A model generated the notes under the pieces. It made no database searches. It was not told where the DNA came from and worked only from the letters and a program-made list of their open reading frames with translations. A stretch of 64,000 bases of DNA from Norana najaformis (taxonomy: Eukaryota; Annelida; Clitellata; Crassiclitellata; Hormogastridae), in contig OZ029914.1 of NCBI GenBank assembly GCA_964023275.1, positions 32,123,351 through 32,187,350 on the forward strand, given 5' to 3'. The position numbers and the translations under genes are program-made. The stretch's first letter is position 1; each line of letters starts with the position of its first letter. Positions 1-13,660 of this stretch are shown one piece after another.

Positions 1-119
1 GGTGATGATGATTTACATAGCACCACAGCATGACCGAGGCCAAAAAGAAGGGTGCCACACATGAATACTTCTAAAACATTATGTGTAGCATTACATGTAA
101 TGTAGTTAACTACTCACAC

Positions 120-3100
120 TTTTCAGCCTGTTCCCTTTCTTTAGTAATGGGTTTAGTTTGTGTGAGCACACGCACAGCCTTAGCACCTTCGAGGTCTATA
201 TAACTAATCTGGACCTGGAACGGCAGTTCCTCAGATTCGTTCACAAGAGGAACCGGGGCACGAGGAGGACGCTGGGGTGGCTTCTGCTCATCTGCAGCTG
301 CCCCACTGCCACCCACTGCTTCGGTATCTCTGTCATCAGTTTTCTCTACACCTGAAATTTTTAAAAATTACAGTTCTATAAGCAACCGACAGAGGTCGAC
401 GGAAAAAGGGTAGAACTGGGTTTACTCATGTGCGAGAGGGATCCTTGGGTTGAAGGACCATTCAGCCAAGGTTCAAAAATGACCACAACAATCCAGTGGC
501 AGGACACATTTTTACAACATTTATCTGCTACATAATAAATATCATAAGTAGCACATAACTGTTTTAAAATCAAGCAAATTTGTACTGATGCCTTCAGTTT
601 TTTAGTGCTAGTGTTTCTGCATGTGATCTTAAAACTGCGAACACAACATTTTTAAAAACACCTGGATATTTACATTCACTTTAATGCAAAGGTGATGCCT
701 TCACATTAAACCACAAAGTGCTTTGCATTATTCAGAAGTACAAAATCATGCATATTGTAAGAAGTGTTACTATGCCAAAGTTCCATCTCACTGACATCAC
801 TGAAGACTTTTAGCTACACCTGAACAGACTAGTTAGCACTGTAGACTAAACAAACTATCCTATACATTTTGAAGTGAAAAATCAGTAATCCCTGTTGCTA
901 GAAGTTCCAGGCTGCTGCTTTAGTCTTTACACTACACAACTGACACAAGCAACAGAACTGTGCTGGGTATTTGCACTCTGGTAGCTTAAGAGTTGTGAAG
1001 TGCAGCACCAAGGATCCTAATTGCAGTAAATAAATCCAACTTTGCATCCCCAAAAGGTCCTTTTTTTTACGAATCCTCACCCTTTGCAGCATCCTGCTTT
1101 GAGCCCAATCGTCTTACACCATACTCGAAAGTGATTTCTGTTCCTTTAGTTACGTTTCCAACTTCCTTGACAGCCCGACTAGATCCTTCTGCCTCGTGAC
1201 GTATGTACCTAAGAAGCATATCGCAATTCTTTACACAGATCATTTTAATAAGCTCTAACATATCTTCATGTAATTACTCAAACAGATTTATCAAGATGTT
1301 AAGGTTGCTTGACTGAGTAGCAAGCGAGAGGAATTCATGCTAATGGTATATCCCGTCCATAATAAATCTTTAAAATTAAATAAGTACAACTCTCATTTGT
1401 CATCATAAAGCGAGGGATCTCCAATTATTAGGTCTTTCCCCCTTCCAAAGCTTTATCATGAATGACAAGTGCTGAATTACAAGGAAAAACTAAAGCACTT
1501 CATAGGGACCCGCTAGAAAATGACTTAATAGCGGTGCCTATTTGAGTGATTCTCTAAACTTCAAAACGAACCTCTAAACGATCAACAACCAGATATTATA
1601 AACCAGCAAGTGATTTTGTAATTAAAAACTGGGTTTTAACTTGAGAAAGCACCTGATGTGGCACAAAAGAAAATAATAAAAAAAAAGTTTCAGTATTAAC
1701 AAATCACAAAAATTTGCATGCAATTTATATGAAAAGATTCCTGTGCAAAATTAAAAACTAGGAAGGATCTGTTCCAACCACAGACTATATTATACCCTGC
1801 ACCTTTGACAGGTTCTTCAAAGGTGCCACACGAATACTAAGACATAAACAAACATCAATACCCTCAATATAATTAACTAATCAATTTTCAAACTGTTTGA
1901 TATACACTTGAACTTTGGTTAAATTGTTCAAATAATTTGGTTATGAAAATTCTGGAGACAGAAAGCCAGATGCACTCACAGGCCTTTGTGTACAATAAAA
2001 GTGGCAACGACTCGAGTTGCGATGATCGGATCTGCCAAAATGTTTCCAAACTCCTGCGTCAGCTTCATTGGATCAACAGTATTCACCTTTGTAAAACAAA
2101 TGTATAGAAGTCCAGATTCACCACATATTTAAAAAAATATTCAGCGACAAAATTGCTCAAAACCAATATAAGAAATTTCCATATGACACTATAGCCTAGT
2201 CCATATGCTACCATACATTTAGAAATTTCCCCCTCATATTTAACTAGTTTAAAAGCTATAACCCATAAGAGAGTACAAGTTTAACAAAAATGCCAGTTCA
2301 TTCAAAATACCAACCCAATTTTATATATAACAGTGCTACAGTGTAGTATTTTGATGAAATTAAAATTACAAAAGTTACTTTTTCACCATGATTCCCTTCA
2401 TAATTACTCAGCTTAATACTGAAGTCAATTACTGCGGTGGCACAAAGTTAACTACTCAGAAGACCTACCTGGCCACCAGTTTGGCTGGCAACTCTTCCAA
2501 GTTCAACCAGCTTACATTCTGTTCCTGCGATCGTCAGAATTGATACAGAGACCCTAGAAAAACAAGTTTCAAATGGCAACAAAATTATCGTTAGCAGTAT
2601 AACTATGGTCCCTCTCCTAATATTCCTCATCACTGCATCTGGAAACTCCATACTCTGCAGCCATTGGTCCATCAAACTGCCTAAGCAATGTGTTTTGACT
2701 CAGAACTGAGCCCAAACTGTAAGAAAGGTCATTAGATTAGATTAGATTAAATTAGATTCCTTTAACTCACCCTTTGCCATTGGCAACCTCTGACACTTTA
2801 TGATAGAAGGTCGATGCTGCCTCAAATTCCTCTGTTGTAGTCAGGTTATCCAAACTGCCCAAGCCAACGTTTGCCATTCCATCAGTACATATGATGACCT
2901 TTGAACCCGGAACCTGACAGGCAATCATCACCGACACAAGAAGTGCTGGACCAAGTGCGGTCTGCCCACCTTCTTCCAATCTATTCAGAAACATAACGAT
3001 TCATTATCAACATATTACTTCTTTTACGTCTCATATTACTTGTTTTATTTCTCAAACCAAGATTTATCAAAACATAGCCCAACATAAAGCCATACCCCTA

Positions 3101-6100
3101 TTTCGAAGTCCTAAACAATAACTGCTGAGCCCATAATTAATGGCAGGTCAAAAGCTGAATCAGTAAATTATTATTTAAAATTAAACTACTGAGTAGTTCT
3201 CCTGATCCAGTATGAATTCTCATGCACACGTACTTTTATTTTGCATATCTATTTCCAACAAGTAAAATATTTGGCATACAGACTACTTGTTTGCATTCCA
3301 AAATAACTACAAATAATGCATTATTTCAAGTCTAATAACTGTTTTAAGATTCACGCTAATTCTCAAGTGTTTTATTAGTTCAATCTAGCACCGTATGCAA
3401 CGTAACGCGACAGATATTCTAACTTACAGGGATAAAAGTTTTAACAACAGTGCTTCAAAATGCAAGTTTCTTTTATTAGGTTCTGATGATTTAGGCATTT
3501 ATTCATCACAGGAAAAAACACTAACTCAAAGATCTTTTTTCCAAGTGTGGCAAAAGAGGATGCAATGCTTGCAGGTAGGTTGATCTCTGATCCGATCTTC
3601 ATCAGTTCCTCCTGATTATTCAATTTATCTCCTGCTACAGTCAGTGGAATTCCAGAGCCATCACCCACTATGGTCACCTACAAGTGACAGAACACCCCAA
3701 ATCAGAAAAGAATCAGAAGCGGAAGTGCTCATACTTCTCCCCTCCTTCCCATCTTTCTTCCTCCTCCTCTTCCTCCCACTCCTCCTCATCAAAAGTTGTC
3801 CAGTATCAGTTTCAGCAACAACGCACAATATGCACCAATACATCATGTAAACATCTGCAGGGGATATTTGATCATTTATGTAGCTCAGCATTTCCTTCTA
3901 TTTCAATTCCCTAAGCTTAAACTCAATTCCTGGCCAGACTGTAAACCAGAATACTGACTAGCAAAGCAGAAAAGAAAGCAGATAATTTCCAAGGTGAGGG
4001 CGAGCCAGTACCTCGCTGTTGAAAGTGACAAGGGCAATGCGACGGTTTGGATGATCTTTTGACAGTTCCTGTAGCTGGTTATCAACCGCCGCCTGGAGAC
4101 CCTGCAGACGGGTGACATACGTGACATTACGCCTCTGTCCCCTCAGCCACTGGTCTTCATTCTCCGTGTTGAGCGAACGAAACCGTTCAGCATGGTTACC
4201 TTTCAAGCGCATCGTACCTGGAACCTATATTTATCAAAAGACATCAGAGCAAACAGATGATCATATCTTATTTAATCTAATCAATGTAAAATCTTAGGTC
4301 TAATTTAATCAATGTCAAAACAGCATTGTAAAACTGGTTGCATGTAGCAGTGGATGTAGAACCAACATTGGCCAAAACATACCAGCATTCGTGTGATCAT
4401 GTCTGCTAAACATAAAACATGGCGTAGACTGAAAACTGGATCAAATTTCTTTCAATTCGTTCACCCCACCCGAGCAATTATATTTTGTTTAAAATGTTTT
4501 ATATTGCTAGCATACTTTTTCCATACTATTCACTTATCGACCATTCACTGGTAATTCCATATTTTACACAATTTAAAAAACTCATTTAGCCCAAGAGAAC
4601 ATTCAACACAGTTTAGCCTAGCATAACATATTCAATTCAAAAATATAAAAGTTTTAATTAGGTTTTTCTATTTGTTTAACTTAATTATTCGATATATTAT
4701 ATGGCCAACGCCAAAGAAAGTATTCTAAACATATTCTAAATCCAGGCCATAAGAAGACAGCCAAAAACTCAATGTAAAAGGCAAAAGAACAGATAATCAC
4801 ATTTGATAATGATTCAAACGAATACCATCAGACAGTCTAATTTCTCACCTCTTGACTGACGCACATGCTGCCCGATATATCAACACAGAATACAACCACA
4901 GACTCGTCAATTCCAGTTCTGCCACTTGCTGTAGTCACTGGAGCTGGCTCTACCATGTATGTCACATCCGGTTGAGTTGGCATCTCTTCTGCAACTAAGT
5001 CAACTGCGTTGGACGTGCCACAAAATTCACAGATCCAGAGCTGGAAAAAGATCAAAACATCGACATTGTTTGTAACCCTTATCTTGTCACATTTCTACCA
5101 TTAAATACTAAAATTTAATTCTTAATGTAATCAATATGATGAACTTCAATCTGAAGCTCAAATAGTAAACCATGTAAAAAGCAAGTGTTACAAAACTACC
5201 TCAATCAGTAGACAACAACGCATTCAGTGGATGGACCCTCTTTATTAGGCTATTTTTGGAATCAACAACAAGTTCCACTTTATAATAAGGTTTCTAATGA
5301 GGTCACATTCTAACACCGAATGAAATTTTGGATCCATATTTCCAATTACACTAAATCTGAGTTCATGCTGCATACAAGCACATTAAAGGAGAATATGATG
5401 TGAGCGTGTAAGTGCGTGCAATCATATGTGTGGGTACATATGTTTCTTAATGGTAAGAGAGTAAGTAAATGACAAAATGACAGCATCCTAACATTCCCTA
5501 AAATAAACACATCAATAGTAAATGAACAGTGATGTAGTACCAGTTTGAGAAAAATTAATTCTTCAGAATTCCATCCCTGACAGTACCAAAACTTTACCTA
5601 ACACAAGTTCTCATAAGCCGTTAGGAAATAAATGCTGCTTAGCTGCTATTATCCATCACAGTACAATCTATGCAAGAACAATGAACTGACCAAGAACAAT
5701 CATTGTCTCTGGTTCTAACAACACTTAGGATAGTGAGGAGCACCTTCAACAGGTTCTTAGAAAGTGTTACACAAATATCCAAATACCATGCATTTCAATC
5801 AATCCATCAACTCAATCAAACACCGTTCATTACAAAAGGTTCAGCATGCAATCAAAGTGTTAAGAACTTTCAAATATGGTCCAACTGAAGTCAGAAGAAA
5901 GCTACAAACTTGTACTACATCTGGTCTCTATTTCCAGGATGATTCTTACCACACACATACATCACATTACACAGACCAATACACGTGGCACACACATACA
6001 TCGCATTACACAGACCAATACACGTGGTTTGAGGTTAGATACCTACATCATTTTCCCCTTCCTTTGTCAGTTTGCTGATGTGTGACAACATGGCTTGGCA

Positions 6101-8930
6101 TCTGGTGCAGATGACCGGGTCACCGGTGTGCATGTTAGACGGAGTGGTCAGTCGGTCAAACTTTATGCCCACAACATTTGTGTCTGCACGGCGCCATTTC
6201 TTGGCAGCTGGACCTCTTGGCTTCAGAGGCCGAGCAGAGGCACTGGAAGAAACATCACCAGCACCAGCAACTGGTTCTGAAGAGTACAAGCACAGTCCAG
6301 ATTTATCACTTGCCCAAGTCATGCCTGATCATGCCCTGTAACTGCCACTTGCCCTTTTAGTAACCAAGAACAATTTGATTACTAAAGACATACACGTGGA
6401 AGTAAGAAAAGCAGCACTTAATAGTATTAGTAACAGTGCTACTATTTATCAGTAAGAAGCAAATCTCAATAGCAGACCCAAGAAATCTTAGGAGGAAGGA
6501 CATTCGTCCATGAAACTCTGTTCCAAAAGCTCTTACAATAAACAGCCATATTAAAAAGCACCCACTGCATGCATCATAGTTTGAATGTATTACGAACACA
6601 AACACATCACAGTTTATCGTAATACTGCATTGGTCATAAAATCAATAATACTCTGTCATTTAAAGAAATCCTTCCCACATACCCCAAACACCAAGTGATC
6701 TGTCAAATGACGAAATCTGATTGAAATACTGCAAAGCATGACAAAATCTTGACACATTGCTGTCATCTGTCAGTTACAAGGTCAACAAGAGTGATGAAGA
6801 TTATAAAGAATGAAAGAATTAAAGCCTCTGTAGATTAAGAAAAAATTTAAAATTCAAGAATGCTAGCGTGACCCTTTTTCCAAAAGTGGAACTCCACTTA
6901 GCAAGTGTTATCCTAAAAGTGTTATTCTTCTCCAAGGCTGCAAGTTTTACCATACCTTCAAACTTTGACACAGATTTTGATGAAGGCAGTCTCATCCAGT
7001 GGTGTACTTTTTGTGGAGGTTGTGACACAGCCTTCTTTGATGATTTTGTCGATTTTAATAATGCACCAAAGGATCTTGGCAACTTAGTTGCAGCTGAATG
7101 CAAAATAAATTCATTCATTCGTTAAATTTATCTAGCTATCTAGATCTGCTCAGGAACACCCACAGCCAACTTCTGCAAAGACTAACAGTTTTAAGGCATT
7201 GCTTACTGGCAAGGTATGCAAAAATGCCATTACGGTAGTCATTCCTAACAACAACAAAAGAGCCAATCCTATTATTAACAAAGGCACAGACAAAAGTAAC
7301 AGCAGTGTATGTATGTATGCTGTACAAAGTAGGAAATGACCTGCAACTGGCATAGTTGATAAAGAAAAGAGTGACATACAAGGTTTCATGTGCAAGGACA
7401 ACCTCAAGATCCTGAACAGAAATGGAAAAGAAGAACTAAGTGGCTATGATCTGGCACATTATTTTATTAACTGCAACCAACCAGCAAACCAAAAAGTTAC
7501 ATTTATTACTAAAAATTTATTTCTTTGGCACTGTAAATATTATGAAAATTAAGCCTGTAAACAGGAGTCCCTCTTAGTCAGAAATTCAGTGTATGGGTTT
7601 CTGAACTTGCTGTGCAGAAATTCTCGGATGAATAAAAAACGTACACTGTCTGATCATATTTTGCGGTGCGTGCAGCAACAAAATTGCCGCACAGCTACTC
7701 AGCTGTTGAAATGCTTCAGTAACCACTGCAATTCCAACTGAAGAAAAATGAGCTGACCAAGCATAATTTTCACAAGTGAGTTGTTTATTTTTTTCTCTTA
7801 AACGTCTACAGTTAAAGACCTAAACCAGTTAATGAAGTTAATACTACCAGAAAACACAGCTGAACTTTCACCGCCTCTGTCAATATTTTCTGGCGCAGCA
7901 GCTGGCGCTAAAGCACCTGGATCTCCCGAGTGCATTACAACGCCCTCAGGAATGCTGTTTAAATCATACAGATACATGGATCATTTATTTCTTAAATACT
8001 CAATACTTTCACATAACAAGCAGAAAGTTAGACAGACAGCCAAAAGCCTACTGATTATATAATATAAAGGTTGGACAACAGAGAGAAACAATATCAACAA
8101 AGTTCACTGGTAAATGTATACACTCATGCCAGTTAACTGATTCATAACTGGTTTCAGTGTTATCCCACAGAACTATGTCTTACTAATCAGTCTACTTCTG
8201 TTTCTTCTCTTCCTTGCTCTGTGTGTGTTCATTCATTCAACCTGTATCACCTTCCACTTCTAAGGCAACACAGAACAATATGAATGTGGCATCAACCATT
8301 AAACCTGAACAAGAAGTCAATGGTTGGAGCATGTGTGCAAAAGTCTGCCAATGGTGTTGTTTCCTGCTATTCAAGCATTATTCCTGTGCACAAGAAACTT
8401 GTTCTAACAAGGCACTATACAAATGTTTAAATACATACATGCAACTGTATAACTGTAAATACATACATACATCTGTCTAACTCTGTTTTTGTCATTACTG
8501 CCTAGATGTTAAATGTGTATTTGTCTTTGCATGCCTGCCCGCTCGCCCGCTTGCCCAACTGCAAGACTTGTCAGTCGACCTGTTCCTCAGAACGTCTCTT
8601 CACACTGCCACCCGCTATCATATGTAGCTTAACTTTTTTCGTTTGCTTTTTATTTAATTTACTTTTAACTGGGTGTATATTTGTAACTAATAAATTGTAA
8701 AAGTGGTTTGTACACGATTTACTGCTTGTCAGTTTATAGGAAGGGGGCACATAGTGTATTTTTCTGCCGACGCTGTAGAAGACATTGCATTCGAGCCATG
8801 GTCCAGTAAATTCGTAAATTTTAGGTCTTATTACAAACCATGTTGTATATGTGTCCTCGTATTCGTCTTCCGACACTTCTTCCTCTTCCGAATCCGAATA
8901 AGTGTAGACGTATTTAGAACCGAACTCCAT
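120..8930 (-). CDS. cpRas1-type protein with Sec23/24-like zinc finger and VWA domain (3' end off the window)
   Basis: Twelve coding exons read on the minus strand: 8839-8930, 7848-7954, 6956-7093, 6047-6276, 4849-5040, 4012-4224, 3526-3677, 2771-2980, 2469-2553, 1980-2086, 1081-1208, 120-351. They encode 628 residues in one frame and continue past the left edge. The protein opens with MEFGSKYVY and an acidic stretch, then a poorly conserved region. Next comes a four-cysteine zinc finger (C169, C172, C193, C196) and a VWA domain with a complete MIDAS: D243-x-S245-x-S247 (in DISGS), T382 (GGQTALG) and D408 (CTDG). Downstream segments such as DPMKLTQEFGNILADP and GNVTKGTEITFEYG look like the Sec23/24-trunk-like region of proteins annotated circularly permutated Ras protein 1. 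The cpRAS GTPase itself (motif order G3-G4-G5-G1-G2) is not visible in these exons. The gene name is by family resemblance and no function is known to me. The exon 1 donor was chosen by phase and is the least certain junction. Confidence 0.72.
5952..6026. repeat. 37-bp direct tandem duplication in an intron
   Basis: Two adjacent copies of a 37-bp unit (beginning cacacatacatc, ending acacgtgg) differ by one base. They lie just downstream of the donor of the zinc-finger exon of the cpRas1-type gene. The unit includes a CACGTG palindrome in each copy. No function is inferred. Confidence 0.85.
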
Positions 8931-11164
8931 TATAAAACCTAAATCTTATCGTCGCTCACTTCCTCTCCTTCTGTTCGGAACCCTCGACTGGAAATACAGC
9001 AACTGACGAACGAAAATCGCCACTCCTTCCACGGATAACACTTGATAACATTCCTCCCCGCTTCCCTCAGTGTTTACACAGCGCTAAGCAAAGCGCTGAG
9101 TTTCACTATAATTCAGTACATCCGTTGCTTACACTGTTCCCAGCGCTGTTATGCAGTAATGAGTAATCGCACGGGGTGTGTAGAGTTTGAAATCGTAACC
9201 TCCACGTTTGCGAGTTATCTTGTGGTGCTAGTTATTTTTAGTATCAATAGAATTAGCGGTAATATATATAATTAGCATCATCTTTAAAGTATGCGTTAGT
9301 GTTTAAGCTACCACTATGCGCAAGTATTACCGTTTATAATAAGAGCTATTTGGATAACACTGCTTCTTATCCTACCAGATGCACATTGACATTTCCCCTT
9401 CATTCCGTCCAGTCGAGAATTGTTCTGATCTTACGCAGAACCTAAAATAGAAGCACTCGTTTGCTCTGTACGCGCTTTCACTTTGTATGAGCTCATAATT
9501 TTATATGATCACCAAATTGTATCAACGCCACTCAAATTCCGCGTCAGTATTACAAGACCAGCTTATTTATCGGCACTTAGTCATATCGAATCCCCCAGGT
9601 CAAAGTTGTTAACTCACTGCACTTTCTCTATGCACCTCAAAAACTGATGTTCAGTTATCGCACTTACACACACCACCTTACAGTGATTCAGAGATTCACT
9701 GCAACTACTAAGCCCCAATCTCCAAGCATGCACATCATAAGCCCATCGCAGCTGTGAATTATAATTTACAAAAAGAAGAAATCAATATTAATTATTACAA
9801 ATAAAATAATTCGAAAGATTTGTTGCTAGTTACCAAATCATAAATAGAAAATCTTTGGTTCGAACACTACGTGAGGCCCAGGCCACATGGTCCCCTCTGA
9901 TAGGGCCTGATTACACAACTTGGTCGCCTAACGCGTATTTTCAGCTTTCTAGCCTGCTTCTGAAGCCGAAATCACTGCTTTCATTCAGTCCTCTCAAACA
10001 ATCAACGCGAACTTACCCATTCCCAACCTCCTTAATCAAAGGACTGTTTAACCCTCCTCGTTTCTATTTTAAAAAAAGATCAAGCTGTCTCTCTCCCGGC
10101 ACAATGCTTTTCGAAAACGCATATGCTAAACTAGTTCACAACAACCGTCTCTGTACAGGAAATACTCTCTAACTACCGCCTAACTTGACTTTCCCACAAA
10201 AAGTTACTATGTCATAATTATGGCAGAGGGTAAGAAAATGAAGGGGCTAACACTTCGAACTCATTGCTGCCTGGCCCTGCCCCTATAAGCATTTAGGCCG
10301 AGAAATGCCTCGACCTCACCAATTTTTTTCAATAATATTCACCTCGTTTTTAATTTATTGAGTCTATAATTTTTAAAATATGGATTGTCTCGAAGTTAAT
10401 ACAGATAAAAAAATTCCTAAATGTTTAATAAAATATTGAGGTCCAGCCTTATTATATTGTTATTTTAAAACTTTTTAAAAACGCTCTTATGTAAAGTTAA
10501 AGCTAGATGGCGCTTATCGCAGTTTCTGGTAATATGAGATGAGCGGTAGAGGAGAGTGGAATTCGAAGCGATATATGTAGTTAGTGGTTTATCGAAGCGT
10601 ATCAATGTCTCGGCGTGTTTGGATTCATGGATGAATGGATAAATATGCTGAACATGATTTCGATATACCATCTGATTCCGTTGCCATCTATCTGAAATCA
10701 CCCTGCAGGTATGGAAATTTTAGTTTGTTGTTTATAAGGAACACATATGATCGTTTACTCATGAATTTTATTCCAGGTGTAATGATATAAAGTTCACGGG
10801 GTGTGGTTTTTGGAAGGGTTATCACCTTGGGAATGGCTCGATATTGTAGCCCTTGTTAGAATACGAGATTTTACTATAATAATGGTCCGTTCGGATTGTG
10901 CTGGCAATGTTTCGGCTCCATCGGATCGCGTTTTTGGGACTGTTACCGTATGTCATTAAATTTTACCAGATGATAGCCATGAACACAATCATGTATTCGA
11001 AAACGACTGTTGCCATCCTCCGGAACCGAGCCGGGAATTTTCTGTGAATTTTCACGAATTCAACTCAGCTCAGTAGAAAACGGTCTAAAATCATGTATTT
11101 CGACACAAATTCCGAAGTGGGCATTCTCAGATTTCTCCATGAGCATAATCATGGAGAATCTGTG

Positions 11165-11375
11165 TATGACACTCATTCTTCCTCTTATCTCTCTCTCCTC
11201 TCCAACCCCAAACACCACCCCCCATAGCTGTCTCTCCATCGGACTTTTGGATCTTGATCTGGAACTGAACCCTTTTGCCTGTCGATTTTGTTTTGACTGA
11301 GCGCCTATGAATAAGCTGGTCCCCGCGGCGTGGCTTTCTTTGGGCACTGTAGAAATCTCAGAATTACGATTACGA
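11165..11375 (+). mobile_element. CR1/L2-like LINE 3' tail, copy 1
   Basis: This 5'-truncated copy of a LINE family is seen six times in the window. The diagnostic core is GAGCGCCTATGAATAAGC, then TGTAGAAATCTC and a terminal ATTACGATTACG repeat. The upstream part is 3' UTR sequence. The other copies lie at 34471-34674 (minus), 43045-43475, 50095-50407, 50451-50606 (minus) and 51815-52110. Variable 5' truncation with a constant microsatellite 3' end is the hallmark of target-primed LINE insertion. Confidence 0.8.
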
Positions 11376-13191
11376 ATGGAAGATATTGCAATACAGGCAG
11401 ATACTATGAGATTCTGTTAATTGATAGTGATAAATGTGTCAGTAATTACAATACATTTATTATATAATACTAGCAGGTATGAATAATAATTAATGCCACA
11501 ACAGAAGCAATTACCTGTTCACCTATTTAACATGCTTTAACTCACATGCTTATTTAGCCAAAACCTACCCTGCAGTCCTGTCTACCTTCCTACATAATTA
11601 GCTACTGAACTATTTACCTAATTACATACCTTTTAATTACCAAGTTATTTATTTAATCTGTTAGCTTAATAATTTCCAAATCTGTATAACAGTCAAACTA
11701 CTAACTTGCCTGTATGTCTGTCTGCAGGTACTTACACACCCCCATAAACCCCCATAATTGCCTGCCTAGCTGGTTACATAGTTAGCTAATTATTGATTAT
11801 TTACAACATTGCTTATTTATTTCCTCACCCAATAGTTATACCTCCTAGCCTGCCTAGATAAATACATGCATATGATTCAAAGCCCGATCAATTTGAAACT
11901 TCAGAATAGCACTGACATGCATACATTCAAACATACATGCATGCATTCTTTAATACTTGAGTTCATCAGGGATGTAATCTTGGAGTCGATATCTCGGTCT
12001 CAAGACATACTCCGATGTCTTACTTTGACATATTTTCTTGTCTTTTCTCAATCTTGCACCAAGCTGTCTCAGGTTTCGCTTTGATCTCGGGGCAGGACAT
12101 CTTTAGTCCAATCTCAGTCTTGCCTGCTTCGGTTTGTGGGTGAGTTCCTAGAACTCAGTGTTTGTGACAAGTTGAAAACTGCAGTACTGCCTCTTTGGCA
12201 CTTCCACACATAGAACATGTATAGCCGGAAATAAGTTAATCGTCATAAGGACATAGCTAATTCATCTGTGCTTAACTGCAGTCTGCTGTTGTGCATTTCA
12301 AATTAGCATCCCATGCACAGTAACAACTTTCTGCTTCCAAAATACAATATGGACTATGTAAAACGTAACAGCCAGGCATTAGCTGTCTTCAGCACATTGG
12401 CGGCAGCACTGTCATTCCCAATCACTAGCTAGTTTTAAACAAAGAGAATTAGCAAACCGTACTTGCTAATGTGTTAGTATAATACCTTCAGCTTGCTATC
12501 AGTGTGCAGAACTGGAATCAGTCATGTTCATGTACACATGCAAATGTAGTGATTATTTTGACAGAGTAGAAGACAGCCAGTATTAAGTTGCTGACTACTA
12601 TATCAGTACGACTTGTTGACCTAAGACGCTGTCAACAGAAATCAGTGACATTGACTTCTGTCAGTCTTATTCGCCTTCTGTTGTAAATTCATAAATTTGA
12701 TTTCACTGCTGGATGACTTTATAACATAGGCCTGTGATACACGAAAGATGACTGAGTAGTAGACATGTAGTTGATTTAACAGTGTAAATCTTTCCTCAAA
12801 AGTCATTTCTTTGGGCCAGGAAGCATGGGGATGGGGAACAGCTGCTCAGGGACAGCAGGTGCAAAGGGTTAAATGTGTGTGCTTCAAGTAGCCTTAATTA
12901 AACATTGGAATGCAAATAAGTGGAGTGCAAATTGGTGTCTAACAAAGTCAAGAGTTTATCTTGAAACAAAGTCCAATTAATGTTGCTGTACATGTAAATT
13001 GCTCCTTCAAATAAACTAGAAATGGCTGGTATTTAAGCAATGCGATGATATCTAGCATTCTTACGAATCTGACTTTAAAAGTGGCAACAAAAGGATTATT
13101 TCTTTTTATGTGAGCATTATTTACTTACGAATGAACTCTGTTCCTAATGAACTTTCATTCAACTTTGACTAAATTGATGGGAGAATTTTTG

Positions 13192-13250
13192 TGAGGTACT
13201 TAAAAGATGCTGTTTTAAATGCATAGATATGTACATTCATGCATGACATT
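13192..13250 (+). repeat. Tail fragment of the dispersed GTGAGGTACTTAAAA family
   Basis: The segment GTGAGGTACTTAAAA followed by a TTTAAATGC-like stretch and an ATAC-type tail matches the tail at 56571-56625. It also resembles the 3' ends of the longer copies at 45190-45735 and 53160-53700 (minus). This copy is only about 60 bp long. Confidence 0.55.
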
Positions 13251-13648
13251 AAATGTCATTACTCACATACATTCTGACTTATCTAGGTTTGATTGATGAG
13301 GTTGTGAGCCATTGGGCCTGTTACAACTCAGAAATTTCAGTAAGATTCATTGTTATGCCTTAATGAAATAATTTTTATGTAAGTTTACTTAACAGTGTAT
13401 TGTGATTTATTCAATGAAATCTTTGTTTGTAACCTGTATGCATGTATTGGTAGATGATGATAACGAATTTCACTTTGAAGAAGATAATAACTGGTTTCTT
13501 TCATGGAAATTGAGAAGATATTTATGTGAAGCTATGAATTATTAATGAATCTTGTCAAGAACTAACATATTTGTTTCTGGATTTGTAATTTTTGAAATCT
13601 CAGTTGTGCAATTATTTTGAATAGCTTCTTATTTTGTTAACGTTGTAG

Positions 13649-13660
13649 ATGAAACTATGA
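13649..13660 (+). other. Three-codon upstream ORF overlapping the betaglycan start
   Basis: ATG-AAA-CTA-TGA begins 8 bases before the betaglycan ATG, and its stop overlaps that ATG as ATGA. If the transcript includes these bases, ribosomes would stop one base inside the main start codon, a layout that allows termination-reinitiation. The preceding TTGTAG could instead be a splice acceptor placing this segment at the very start of the exon. Whether the uORF is translated cannot be seen from sequence. Confidence 0.4.

Larger units (their letters stand above)
8931..13656. other. Head-to-head intergenic region between the cpRas1-type gene and betaglycan
   Basis: About 4.7 kb separates the two start codons, and both promoters and any 5' non-coding exons must lie here. 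I see one LINE tail (11165-11375). There is an AT-rich stretch of decayed CTAC/TTAC-type simple sequence (about 11500-11870) and a CTCxGTCTT-like low-complexity stretch (about 11970-12130). A short copy of a dispersed repeat tail lies near 13192. No supported gene was found. The open frame at 9855-10172 has no recognisable protein similarity and no splice context. Confidence 0.6.

Noticed and set aside
9855-10172. 105-codon plus-strand open frame upstream of the cpRas1-type gene
   Set aside because: No recognisable domain, atypical composition and no conserved splice or start context. It is probably chance.
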